From: JADJLQ01 sp031417835
GTDB lineage: Bacteria > Bacteroidota > Bacteroidia > Chitinophagales > Saprospiraceae
Assembly (NCBI GenBank): GCA_031417835.1
Contig: JANOWJ010000054.1
Coordinates: 1 to 13,850 of the forward strand
Direction: 5' to 3'
DNA length: 13,850 nucleotides
In this document: positions 1 to 6,159 of the stretch, in pieces
How the letters are laid out: each line of letters starts with the position of its first letter
Numbering within the stretch: position 1 is the first letter of the stretch
Position numbers and translations under genes: made by a program
The notes under the pieces: model-generated
Seen by the model: only the letters and a program-made list of their open reading frames with translations
The model's database searches: none
What the model was told of the DNA's origin: nothing

Positions 1-293
1 TATCCTTGCATTTATTACCCAAGTTATGGTTATATATGCATAATACACAATGTGTTAAATGTCTTTCAGCAGACCCTATTTAATGTCGGTGAGGTTTATA
101 AAAGAAGCTAAATCCACCTTTAATAATTGTTTTATCGTAAATGACTTAAAATCTATCACATTTACAGTGTTGGAAAATCATTTTACCTCCTTTTTTAGTG
201 GGACCAAAGAAGTACAAAATGGAAGCAAATGGATAAAATCATTTTCAGACAGCTTATTTAACCCCCTAAATATGGTAAAGAACCAAAAAAAAA
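1..293. other. Intergenic region downstream of hipA, with coding-like scrap
   Basis: No intact gene is supported here. On the minus strand the frame from about 291 down to a TGA near 160 reads without stops and contains LSENDFIHLLPFCTSLVPLK, which resembles the start of the cyclic-nucleotide-binding domain of Crp/Fnr regulators (LS..DF..LLPF....LKKGE). It has no ATG and is broken by a stop just after the lysines, so at most it is a degenerate remnant. An 11-bp direct repeat AAAATCATTTT occurs at 174-184 and 235-245. The plus-strand open stretch at 59-352 overlaps the 3' end of hipA and has no recognisable features. Confidence 0.4.
160..291 (-). pseudogene. Possible remnant of a Crp/Fnr-like regulator N-terminus
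   Basis: About 42 codons are open in one minus-strand frame, ending in a TGA. They include GLNKLSENDFIHLLPF and VPLKKE, matching the pattern at the start of cNMP-binding domains in Bacteroidota Crp/Fnr proteins. What is normally a longer domain (KGE, then beta-barrel, then HTH) does not follow: the next frames contain stops. There is no start codon. The resemblance is from memory of the family and covers a short stretch, so it could be chance. Confidence 0.2.
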
Positions 294-1553
294 CTATCTA
301 TCAAATGCAGCCGCCATTCTTTCCTGCTCGGTATTTGAAATTTTATATTTGACTGCAACCTTTTTCCAGCCATCCACTGAATCAGTTACTTGCTCAATTA
401 TTTTTTGTGCTTCTTCTTCCTTCAAACGAAAAAAACCTGAAACTTCCAATGCCAGATTTAAGTCAAGAGAATTGTCTAAGTCGGAAATATTTAAACTTAA
501 TTCTTTGCCATACTCGTTAGGATTGATATCATACGCTGGTGCAAGCACCCAGCCATTGTTGACGAGCAAAAAGCCATGATTCCTTAAATGGTCGTCCGTG
601 TTTTTAACACAAATACTGTATACGATCCTCCGCCATAATTCTTCCAAATCTCGTTCTACCGCCGCTCCATACTTAGTTATAAAATCAGCCATATCTAAAT
701 AACTTGCACCTTCTGCATCGCCATCATTATATCCCAACAAAGTCATTGCCGAGGCAAAATGAATTCGTGTGCCGTCTGAAGTTCTATCAAAACGTTTTGT
801 AAGGTAAGTTTGATACTTATTGTTAAACTTCATTAGTTTCCCTGTTGCGGTATTGATACCGGCTTTCAATGCCAATTCATTGACTACCATTTCCCATGCT
901 GCAATATCTTTTTCATCGTTTTTACTTGGAAATTTCGCAATCCATAAATTCTTTTTTATATCCAGTACACTTGCTTTAGGTCTTGCCCCACCTAACGATG
1001 ACCCTGGGGCAATAAGCATCGCGATCCATTTCAAATACTCATTGTCATCCATATCGTCTTCTTCAAATTTCAAACTTGCTTGTTGCAGTTCACTTAAAGA
1101 TGTCCAAGGTGGCGATGCCATGACTGTATTATTATTTAAGAATGTGCCGTTCTCATCAACTTTAAAACGTAATGCTCCCATTCTGTGTCCATCATACACT
1201 CCGAGCAAAAAGTCCGACTCTATCAATTTTTCAGGATTTCTACCACCCTGTTTTGCCAATGCTGTTTCTCGTCTTTGCATTAATACTCTGCCCCATCGGT
1301 CTGGACAAGAATCTAAGAAAACACCAAAGTTGGGTTTATCTTCTTTTGGGTAATACGCACCCGAATAGTACTGTAGGTCGGGGTCTATGATTTGTGAAAA
1401 GCCAGATTTTAGCCATTCATCTGCATATTCAAACGAAAAGCTTTCTTTGCCCTTTGCTTGAGTTGTGCTAAGTATTCCCATCAACCGAGGTCCTTGCAAG
1501 CCCAGCCACTCTGCATACACGTAAATTTCTTTTTTTGTACTGCTTGTTGCCAT
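294..1553 (-). CDS. hipA: HipA-type serine/threonine kinase toxin (type II toxin-antitoxin)
   Basis: This 419-residue protein is a full-length HipA-family kinase. HipA of E. coli phosphorylates glutamyl-tRNA synthetase and halts translation; the target of this homologue is not known. The N-terminal subdomain (about 1-130) contains the family stretch DSCPDRWGRVLMQRRE. The kinase part shows the phosphate-binding/autophosphorylation loop GSSLGGARPK (184-193), an ATP-site lysine in IAKFP (K207), the catalytic loop NTDDHLRN (318-325, with D320 and H322) and the metal-binding DIN at about 342-344. All key residues are present, so it is predicted active. The ATG lies 2 bp after the stop of the upstream hipB, so the two are co-transcribed and probably co-translated. 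The length is close to that of the two-gene hipBA toxins rather than the split HipS/HipT type. Family confident; symbol by homology. Confidence 0.9.
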   Translation of the reverse strand: MATSSTKKEIYVYAEWLGLQGPRLMGILSTTQAKGKESFSFEYADEWLKSGFSQIIDPDLQYYSGAYYPKEDKPNFGVFLDSCPDRWGRVLMQRRETALAKQGGRNPEKLIESDFLLGVYDGHRMGALRFKVDENGTFLNNNTVMASPPWTSLSELQQASLKFEEDDMDDNEYLKWIAMLIAPGSSLGGARPKASVLDIKKNLWIAKFPSKNDEKDIAAWEMVVNELALKAGINTATGKLMKFNNKYQTYLTKRFDRTSDGTRIHFASAMTLLGYNDGDAEGASYLDMADFITKYGAAVERDLEELWRRIVYSICVKNTDDHLRNHGFLLVNNGWVLAPAYDINPNEYGKELSLNISDLDNSLDLNLALEVSGFFRLKEEEAQKIIEQVTDSVDGWKKVAVKYKISNTEQERMAAAFDR

Positions 1554-1555
1554 CT

Positions 1556-1879
1556 TTAGCTTTTATTTAGTTTTTTAGGTGCCCTTCCTTTAACAATTAA
1601 ATTGGCATCTTGAAGCTTTCTGCCCAGCAGATCATCCTCAGCCACTCTTAATAAATCTTTCTCCAGATTTAATACAAAAAGCACCTTTGCATAAGAACCA
1701 AAAGCAACACCCGGCAACCCTTTTTCTATTGCAAGTAAAGTAGGTCTGCTGATATCCGCCCTTTCTGATACCTGCTCTGCACTGAGTTTCCGACGCAATC
1801 TGGCTAGTTTGATGTTATCGCCAAAGGCAGTAAGAACCTTGGTTACAGATGGTAATAAATTTGTTTTTCGGCTTCGCAT
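1556..1879 (-). CDS. hipB: HipB-like XRE-family antitoxin and repressor
   Basis: This 107-residue DNA-binding protein should neutralise the HipA kinase encoded immediately downstream and repress the shared promoter. Residues about 20-75 form an XRE/Cro helix-turn-helix: a basic first helix (DNIKLARLRRK), then LSAEQVSERADISRPTLLAI, where SRPTLLAIEKG is the recognition helix and its following turn. The C-terminal tail is basic (KGRAPKKLNKS), and HipB-type antitoxins often have a flexible C-terminus. The start at 1879 is chosen because it is the first ATG after the predicted promoter and gives a complete HTH domain. Gene order antitoxin-then-toxin with a 2-bp gap is classic for hipBA. A repeat pair upstream may be its operator. 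Confidence 0.87.
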   Translation of the reverse strand: MRSRKTNLLPSVTKVLTAFGDNIKLARLRRKLSAEQVSERADISRPTLLAIEKGLPGVAFGSYAKVLFVLNLEKDLLRVAEDDLLGRKLQDANLIVKGRAPKKLNKS

Positions 1880-1885
1880 AATGTC

Positions 1886-1931
1886 AATAATAATTTACAA
1901 ATATATGCTTTTTGGGTAATAATTATTTACA
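1886..1931 (-). promoter_or_regulatory. Predicted hipBA promoter with paired operator-like repeats
   Basis: On the minus strand TATATTTG (1898-1905) exactly matches the Bacteroidota -7 consensus TAnnTTTG. It would start transcription near 1891, giving a short leader before the hipB ATG at 1879. Two near-identical 14-mers, AATAATAATTTACA (1886-1899) and AATAATTATTTACA (1918-1931), match at 13 of 14 positions and lie exactly 32 bp apart, about three helical turns. One covers the start site and edge of the -7 box and the other covers the expected -33 area. This fits autorepression by HipB. The region is AT-rich, so chance similarity is possible, and no clear -33 TTG is seen. Confidence 0.5.
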
Positions 1932-2148
1932 TTATGGCTGATTAGTTGGGTGGAAATGATTGAAATATCTTTTCTGAAGGCAGAATGGAAAGAAAGGTAC
2001 AAGGCATTGATTAAGGAGCGGTTTGAAAGGCTGATGTGATTTGGTGATTGAACCATTTATACTCAAAAATTTGAACGTGCGAGAGGCCAGTCGAATAAAA
2101 CAACAAGAATTTTTGGATCAAGAATTTTTAAAATCAGGATAATTCGCT
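1932..2148 (+). other. Spacer between hipB and tRNA-Asp with two coding-like scraps
   Basis: Two short consecutive plus-strand open stretches look coding. An ATG frame at 1956-2039 encodes 27 residues containing AEWKERYKALIKERFERL. A frame from a GTG at 2044 to 2142 encodes 32 residues containing REASRIKQQEFLDQEFLKSG. Both have the amphipathic, charged composition of real protein C-termini, but I recognise no family. They may be the shifted ends of a gene lost when the hipBA module arrived, or small genes, or chance. The second contains a direct repeat of AAGAATTTTT with a 16-bp period (2105-2114 and 2121-2130), giving the QEFLDQEFL duplication. Confidence 0.3.
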
Positions 2149-2156
2149 TACTTTTG
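2149..2156 (+). promoter_or_regulatory. Candidate -7 element for tRNA-Asp
   Basis: TACTTTTG matches the Bacteroidota TAnnTTTG consensus exactly and lies 66 bp before the mature tRNA, leaving a leader of about 60 nt to be removed by RNase P. No convincing -33 TTG is seen at the right distance, only an AT-rich stretch. Confidence 0.4.
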
Positions 2157-2221
2157 CGCACCTTTCGAAGGAAATTTCGGTTTGAATCAAATCAGCCTTA
2201 CTTTCCACAAAAAAGAGCAAC

Positions 2222-2295
2222 GGATCGGTAGTTCAGTTGGTTAGAATGCCGCCCTGTCACGGCGGAGGTCGCGGGTTCGAGTCCCGTCCGGTCCG
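2222..2295 (+). tRNA. tRNA-Asp (anticodon GTC)
   Basis: The 74-nt sequence folds into a full cloverleaf. The acceptor stem GGATCGG pairs with CCGGTCC (one G-U), with discriminator G at 2295. The anticodon stem CCGCC/GGCGG encloses the loop CTGTCAC with anticodon GTC at 2256-2258. The T arm contains GGGTTCGAGTCCC. The 3' CCA is not encoded, since CAAAG follows, as is common in Bacteroidota. It is a single tRNA with its own terminator immediately downstream. It sits between a hipBA module and a DUF1016 nuclease gene, and tRNA genes are common integration points; however, no duplicated 3' end was seen inside this window. Confidence 0.97.
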
Positions 2296-2296
2296 C

Positions 2297-2332
2297 AAAG
2301 CCTTGTAAATGAATAATTTGCAGGGCTTTTTT
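2297..2332 (+). terminator. Rho-independent terminator of tRNA-Asp
   Basis: Starting 2 nt after the tRNA, AAAGCCTTGTAAAT pairs with ATTTGCAGGGCTTT over 14 bp, including two G-U pairs, around the loop GAATA. A run of six T closes it (2327-2332). This is a textbook intrinsic terminator and indicates that the tRNA is a single-gene transcript. Confidence 0.9.
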
Positions 2333-2334
2333 GA

Positions 2335-2498
2335 TTAAAAGTTGTCGCCATATTCGATTAAAATATTCTCCAAGTGCTTTTTATTGAGGTAAAGTAAGTT
2401 CCTCCTCCATTCCCGACAAAGCTTTTGAATGGACCTAGCTCTTTCACTTTACGTGCCTCCTTTACGGAAATTACATTGTTGTGGTGAAACAATTGCCA
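2335..2498 (-). pseudogene. Coding-like remnant following the DUF1016 gene
   Basis: The reading frame of the DUF1016 gene stays open for 46 codons after its TAA stop, down to a second TAA at 2358-2360. It reads WQLFHHNNVISVKEARKVKE, then GPFKSF. A second minus-strand frame is open over 2338-2448 and ends at 2335-2337; it contains LCREWRRNLLYLNKKHLE and IEYGDNF, which also look coding. Neither has a plausible start. Together they could be one gene broken by a frameshift, or a former C-terminal or downstream gene of the nuclease. I do not recognise the family, and chance open frames of this size do occur. Confidence 0.25.
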
Positions 2499-3626
2499 TT
2501 ATTCGTTGTCTTTGTTTAATTCGTTTTCAAATTCTTCCACCGTAGGTAAAATGCTTTTCAATTCTGCAGGTAATGCTTGTGTAACGGTAAACTCACTGAC
2601 GCCAATGGGTTTGCCCATGCCTTGCAGCGCATATTCTACTTCCAATTTGTTTTTGTTTTTGCAGAGGATAATTCCAATAGAATGCTGGTCAGCTACGGTT
2701 TTTAATTGATCATCAACTACAGAGAGGTAAAAGTTCATCTTACCGGCAAACTCGGGTTCAAATTCTACCACTTTTAAATCAATTACCACAAAACAGCGAA
2801 GGCGGATATGATAAAAAAGCAAATCCAGTCTGTAATCTTTATCACTCACCTGCAAAGGGTATTGCCGGCCAATAAACGCAAAGCCTTTGCCCAGTTCCAG
2901 CAAAAATTTTGTGATGTGTTCGGTGAGTTGGCGTTCAATATCGAGTTCCTGTACCTTGGGTTCTAGCGTTAGAAAACTAAAGTTGTAGGGGTCTTTGAGG
3001 ATTTGTCCTGCCATCAAAGCTTGTTTTTCGGGTAGGGTTTGGTTAAAGTTGGTGATGGCTTTGCCTTGTCTGCTGAACAAATCTTGTTCAATTTGTAGGG
3101 TAAGAATGGCTCGGCTCCAGTTGTTTTCGATGGTTTGATGGAGGTAAAAAAGAGCTTCTTCTACTGATTTTGCCTTGTCCAACAACACTACATGGTGTCC
3201 CCAGGGAACACTCAGCATGTCGAATTTGAGTCCAACAGGCTGTTGGATTGAGTTTTCATTATTCAGCGCAACAGGTTGCTGCACTGAATTTTTATCAGAA
3301 GCTGTTTCGTTCAGTCCAACAAGCTGTTGGACTGAGGTATTCGCATAGAATTGGTAAAACTTACGGATATAAAACAGGTTGGAACGGGAGAAGCCCTTCA
3401 TCTCTGGAAATTCTGTCCGCAAGTCTTTGGCCAATTGCTCTACATAGTTGGTTCTACCTTCAAACAAAGCCTGGTTGTCCGCAATCATTTTGCCCATGTT
3501 CCAATAAAGTTGTATTAACGAACTATTGACTGCCAGAGCCGCTTTGGCCTGAGCAGATTGCACTTGCTGCTTGATAGCAACAAGCAATTGTTTATAGGTA
3601 AGCTCTGTTGATACTTCTTTAATCAT
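2499..3626 (-). CDS. DUF1016 / YhcG-family PDDEXK nuclease domain protein
   Basis: This 375-residue protein has the two-part DUF1016 layout. The N-terminal domain (about 10-95) contains SSLIQLYWNMGKMI and FSRSNLFYIRKFYQFY, followed by the linker motif VPWGHHVVLLDK (140-151). The C-terminal PDDEXK nuclease-like domain (about 225-350) has YRLDLLFYH (D268), FVVIDLK (D283, K285) and FEPEFAGKMNFYLSVVDDQL. The proposed acidic and lysine catalytic residues are present. Family members are often found near restriction-modification and other defence genes, but a biochemical role is not established for most. Between the two domains (98-134) it carries three QQxVxL repeats, SVQQLVGL, SVQQPVAL and SIQQPVGL, encoded by palindromic DNA; usual members have one such motif just before PWGH. 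The start at 3626 gives the complete N-terminal domain. It is a lone gene here, without an adjacent methylase. Confidence 0.88.
   Translation of the reverse strand: MIKEVSTELTYKQLLVAIKQQVQSAQAKAALAVNSSLIQLYWNMGKMIADNQALFEGRTNYVEQLAKDLRTEFPEMKGFSRSNLFYIRKFYQFYANTSVQQLVGLNETASDKNSVQQPVALNNENSIQQPVGLKFDMLSVPWGHHVVLLDKAKSVEEALFYLHQTIENNWSRAILTLQIEQDLFSRQGKAITNFNQTLPEKQALMAGQILKDPYNFSFLTLEPKVQELDIERQLTEHITKFLLELGKGFAFIGRQYPLQVSDKDYRLDLLFYHIRLRCFVVIDLKVVEFEPEFAGKMNFYLSVVDDQLKTVADQHSIGIILCKNKNKLEVEYALQGMGKPIGVSEFTVTQALPAELKSILPTVEEFENELNKDNE
3227..3335. repeat. Three in-frame palindromic repeats within the DUF1016 gene
   Basis: Three 25-bp hairpin units lie at 3227-3251, 3263-3287 and 3311-3335, offset by 36 and 48 bp (12 and 16 codons). 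The third is a perfect palindrome with 11-bp arms TCAGTCCAACA and TGTTGGACTGA around AGC. The second has two mismatches in DNA, both G-U pairs in the mRNA. The first has seven perfect inner pairs, with mismatches near its outer end. Each encodes an S(V/I)QQ(L/P)V(G/A)L unit in the same frame. Confidence 0.9.
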
Positions 3627-4042
3627 GTTCGGGCACTATTTTAAATGACAGAGCTTGATTCTTTCAGTTCTGCCACTTAGCCTGTCTTGCGAAATTACGA
3701 ATCTGAGCAATATGGCAGGAGAGGTTTGTTGGGTCCAACGCTACTTACATGGATTACTAGGGGGAAATTCAAACTGATTTGGGGATCAGTATGCTCAGGA
3801 ATCTTTAGCTGACCATTCGAAAGGCGTTAAAAAACTTACTTCGCTATTCCGCCAAATAAATACACAAAATGGGCTCAGTAATACCCCACAAGATTAAGCA
3901 CTTTATTTTTAAGGCCCTACTAACTAAAGATCTTCTGCCACCACATCGATTTTGCTTCAATCATAATCACTTGGTGGTAACCATTTTCATACCTTTATGA
4001 TACAAGCCTATCTCGATCAAAATCAAGCCTATACCACACCCT
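3627..4042. other. Divergent intergenic region between the DUF1016 gene and the epimerase-like gene
   Basis: No intact gene is seen in this 416-bp gap, which must hold the start signals for both flanking genes. One plus-strand frame is open without a start from 3778 to a TAA at 3895-3897 and contains DHSKGVKKLTSLFRQINTQN; it could be a gene scrap or chance. A small hairpin ACTGAT/ATCAGT with loop TTGGGG lies at 3773-3790, without a T-run. Near its right end are a weak promoter, a tiny ORF and a direct repeat, listed separately. Confidence 0.5.
3971..3997 (+). promoter_or_regulatory. Weak candidate promoter for the epimerase/aldolase/amidohydrolase cluster
   Basis: TACCTTTA (3990-3997) differs at one position from the Bacteroidota -7 consensus TAnnTTTG, and a TTG (3971-3973) lies 16 bp upstream, somewhat close for the -33 element. 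It is immediately followed by a 9-bp direct repeat CAAGCCTAT at 4003-4011 and 4024-4032, offset by 21 bp (two helical turns), placed where a regulator could bind. Confidence 0.3.
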
Positions 4043-4050
4043 ATGGATAA
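3997..4050 (+). CDS. Possible 17-residue leader peptide overlapping the epimerase-like start
   Basis: An ATG at 3997 opens a 17-codon frame (MIQAYLDQNQAYTTPYG) whose TAA at 4048-4050 overlaps the first codons of the epimerase-like gene in another frame. Such an arrangement could couple translation. The ATG overlaps the end of the putative -7 box, so if that promoter is used the peptide would not be translated. The sequence is partly explained by the CAAGCCTAT direct repeat. It may well be chance. Confidence 0.2.
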   Translation: MIQAYLDQNQAYTTPYG

Positions 4051-5059
4051 CATCCTAGCCTCATATCAAAGATTATTAACCCCTTCAGATGATCTGATCC
4101 AAGATCTTACAAAACTGGATGGCGATATCATCATCCTGGGTGTCGGGGGCAAAATGGGGCCTGACCTTGCTCGCAAGGCTAAACATGCCATCGATCAAGC
4201 CGGACTACATAAAAAAGTGATCGGTGTGGCAAGATTTGGGGAGCCAGGGCTGCAACAAGAACTAGATCGCGCGGGGATCGAAACTATCGCCACAGACTTA
4301 CTGAACGATGAAGAGTTATGGGCATTGCCCGAAGTCAAAAATGTGTTGTATCTGGCTGGGACAAAATTTGGTACTCAGGGCAATGAAGGCCAGACTTGGG
4401 CCATGAACGCTTACCTACCGGGACGAGTGGCTCAAAAATTTAAAAACTCCCACATTGTAGTTTTTTCAACGGGAAATGTATATCCAATGGTGCCTGACCA
4501 GACCGGAGGAGCTACGGAACACACCAGACCTGAACCTGTAGGGGAATATGCTCAATCCTGCCTGGGTAGAGAGCGGGTATTTCAATATTTCGCGGCTCTA
4601 CATAAAACTCCGCTATTGATTTATCGATTAAATTATGCTAATGATGTCACTTACGGTGTCCTGATAGAAATCGCTCAATCTGTCATAGGAAATAAACCTG
4701 TAGATCTGACCATGGGAAGCGTCAATGTCATCTGGCAAGGTGATGCTAACGAAATAGCGCTAAGGTGCCTGCTCCATACTGCTGTGCCAGCGAAAATATT
4801 GAATGTCACAGGTCCTGAGACCATAGCTATTCGATGGCTGGCAGAACAATTTGGCAAGCTGTCTGGACAAACGCCTATATTCATCGGAGAAGAGCAGCCT
4901 ACTGCATTATTATCCAATGCGACGGAATCATTACGCTTATTTGGTCAACCAAAAGTCGATCTACATCAAATGATGGTCATGGTGCTCGAATGGCTTAATC
5001 ATGGGGGCAAACTATTAAATAAACCAACTCATTTTTCGGAGCGTAAAGGACAATACTAA
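4043..5059 (+). CDS. NAD(P)-binding epimerase/dehydratase-like protein with altered catalytic motif
   Basis: This 338-residue protein has an extended-SDR fold. The Rossmann glycine motif GVGGKMG (33-39) follows a hydrophobic strand DIIILG; a second-strand segment KVIGVARF (58-65) would contact the cofactor. NVLYLAGTKFG (100-110) is the usual NAG-like strand, FSTGNVYP (141-148) holds the Ser/Thr position, and Y169 lies in GEYAQSCLGRE. The canonical YxxxK becomes YAQSC, so the catalytic lysine is Cys173. It may therefore bind nucleotide without normal epimerase chemistry, or use another residue. The C-terminal end KPTHFSERKGQY looks family-specific. The ATG at 4043 is the first in frame after a TGA at 3998. 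Its stop directly abuts the aldolase-family gene, so the two are co-translated and probably act on one pathway. The substrate is unknown. Confidence 0.8.
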   Translation: MDNILASYQRLLTPSDDLIQDLTKLDGDIIILGVGGKMGPDLARKAKHAIDQAGLHKKVIGVARFGEPGLQQELDRAGIETIATDLLNDEELWALPEVKNVLYLAGTKFGTQGNEGQTWAMNAYLPGRVAQKFKNSHIVVFSTGNVYPMVPDQTGGATEHTRPEPVGEYAQSCLGRERVFQYFAALHKTPLLIYRLNYANDVTYGVLIEIAQSVIGNKPVDLTMGSVNVIWQGDANEIALRCLLHTAVPAKILNVTGPETIAIRWLAEQFGKLSGQTPIFIGEEQPTALLSNATESLRLFGQPKVDLHQMMVMVLEWLNHGGKLLNKPTHFSERKGQY

Positions 5060-6139
5060 GTGATGAATACCTACAAAAACTTGGACCCAACGATTAAGCG
5101 ACGATTGATGGCCGGAGTGGTCATACCTGCACATCCTCTGGCCCTTAATGAAGATCTCACTTTAAATGAAAAAAGACAAAGACTGCTGACTCGATACTAT
5201 ATAGCCAGTGGAGCCGGAGGCGTCGCTGTAGGGGTACACACGACCCAGTTTAACATTCGTAAGCCCGAGATCAATCTATTGGAATCTGTATTGAGCATAG
5301 CAGCGGAAGAAGTCAACAAGGCTACATCTGATGGCCCATTTATTAAAGTGGCCGGTATCTGTGGTCCAACGGCGCAGGCAATCCAAGAAGCAGAATTGGC
5401 AGTAAAATATGGTTATCATCTCGGGCTTTTGAGCAATGGAGGACTGGAATCTTATACAGAGGCAGACCTGATCGAACGAGCTAAGGCTATCGCAGCAGTC
5501 ATTCCATTGTTTGGATTTTATCTGCAACCTGCAGTGGGTGGACGATTCTTAAGTTTTGAGTTTTGGCAGGAGTTGGTTAAAATCCCAAATGTGGACGCCA
5601 TAAAAATAGCTGCTTTCAATCGGTATCAAACTCTGGATGTAGTGCGAGCGGTGTGTGAATCAGACAGGGTAAACGAAATCGCATTGTACACCGGCAATGA
5701 TGATAATATAGTAGCGGATTTACTGACTCCGTATCAATTCACAATACATGGCCAACAGGTTGAAAAAAGATTTGTTGGAGGGCTGCTTGGACATTGGGCT
5801 ATGTGGACCAGTACAGCTAAAAAATTACTAGATGAAGTTCAATACTGCATCAGTCACCAATATCAAGGAGTAGAAGATCTATTAATCAAAGGCAACCACG
5901 TGACCGATATGAATGCAGCCATCTTTGATGCAAAAAATCAGTACCACGGATGTATCCCGGGTATTCATGAAGTATTGTATCGACAGGGATTGTTGGATGG
6001 GCGATGGTGCCTCGATCCGACAGAACAATTATCTGTAGGTCAGATGAAAGAAATTGATCGGATTATTAAAAGTTATCCCCTCTTACAGGATAAGGAATTC
6101 GTGAATCGATTTCTTCAAATGGACAAATTTAAAAATTAA
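5060..6139 (+). CDS. Dihydrodipicolinate synthase (DapA/NanA)-family aldolase
   Basis: This 359-residue protein belongs to the class I pyruvate-type aldolase/lyase family (DHDPS, N-acetylneuraminate lyase and relatives). It forms a TIM barrel that makes a Schiff base with a keto acid. The Schiff-base lysine is predicted as K182 in AIKIAAFNRYQT, and the family tyrosine as Y154 in GFYLQPAVGGR. IASGAGGVAVGVHTTQF (48-64) occupies the position of the usual G-GTTGE loop but has a different sequence, so this is neither DapA nor NanA itself. It is longer than DapA (about 290). A GTG at 5060 immediately follows the upstream TAA; the ATG at 5063 is an equally good start, so the first Met is uncertain. 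It is sandwiched between the epimerase-like gene (no gap) and an M20 amidohydrolase (20-bp gap), suggesting a three-gene catabolic operon. The specific substrate cannot be told. Confidence 0.82.
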   Translation: MMNTYKNLDPTIKRRLMAGVVIPAHPLALNEDLTLNEKRQRLLTRYYIASGAGGVAVGVHTTQFNIRKPEINLLESVLSIAAEEVNKATSDGPFIKVAGICGPTAQAIQEAELAVKYGYHLGLLSNGGLESYTEADLIERAKAIAAVIPLFGFYLQPAVGGRFLSFEFWQELVKIPNVDAIKIAAFNRYQTLDVVRAVCESDRVNEIALYTGNDDNIVADLLTPYQFTIHGQQVEKRFVGGLLGHWAMWTSTAKKLLDEVQYCISHQYQGVEDLLIKGNHVTDMNAAIFDAKNQYHGCIPGIHEVLYRQGLLDGRWCLDPTEQLSVGQMKEIDRIIKSYPLLQDKEFVNRFLQMDKFKN

Positions 6140-6159
6140 TTGTACAATCTATTCAAGCT

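Noticed and set aside
45..55. ACACAATGTGT palindrome as operator
   Set aside because: Only 5-bp arms, with no adjacent gene start that it could control in this window.
59..352. Plus-strand 97-residue open frame at the left end
   Set aside because: It overlaps the 3' end of hipA antisense, has low-complexity AT-driven composition and no family motif.
820..1353. 177-residue plus-strand frame antisense to hipA
   Set aside because: It is a shadow of the well-supported HipA kinase and has no recognisable domain.
2222..2295. Attachment-site duplication of the tRNA-Asp 3' end
   Set aside because: No second copy of the T arm/acceptor end was seen in the window, and no integrase gene is present.
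3728..3739. GTTGGGTCCAAC as a fourth copy of the DUF1016 palindrome
   Set aside because: It shares only the TCCAAC/GTTGG half-sites in reversed order, with 5-bp arms; too short to be called the same unit.
3773..3790. ACTGAT-TTGGGG-ATCAGT hairpin as terminator
   Set aside because: The stem is only 6 bp and no T-run follows in either direction.
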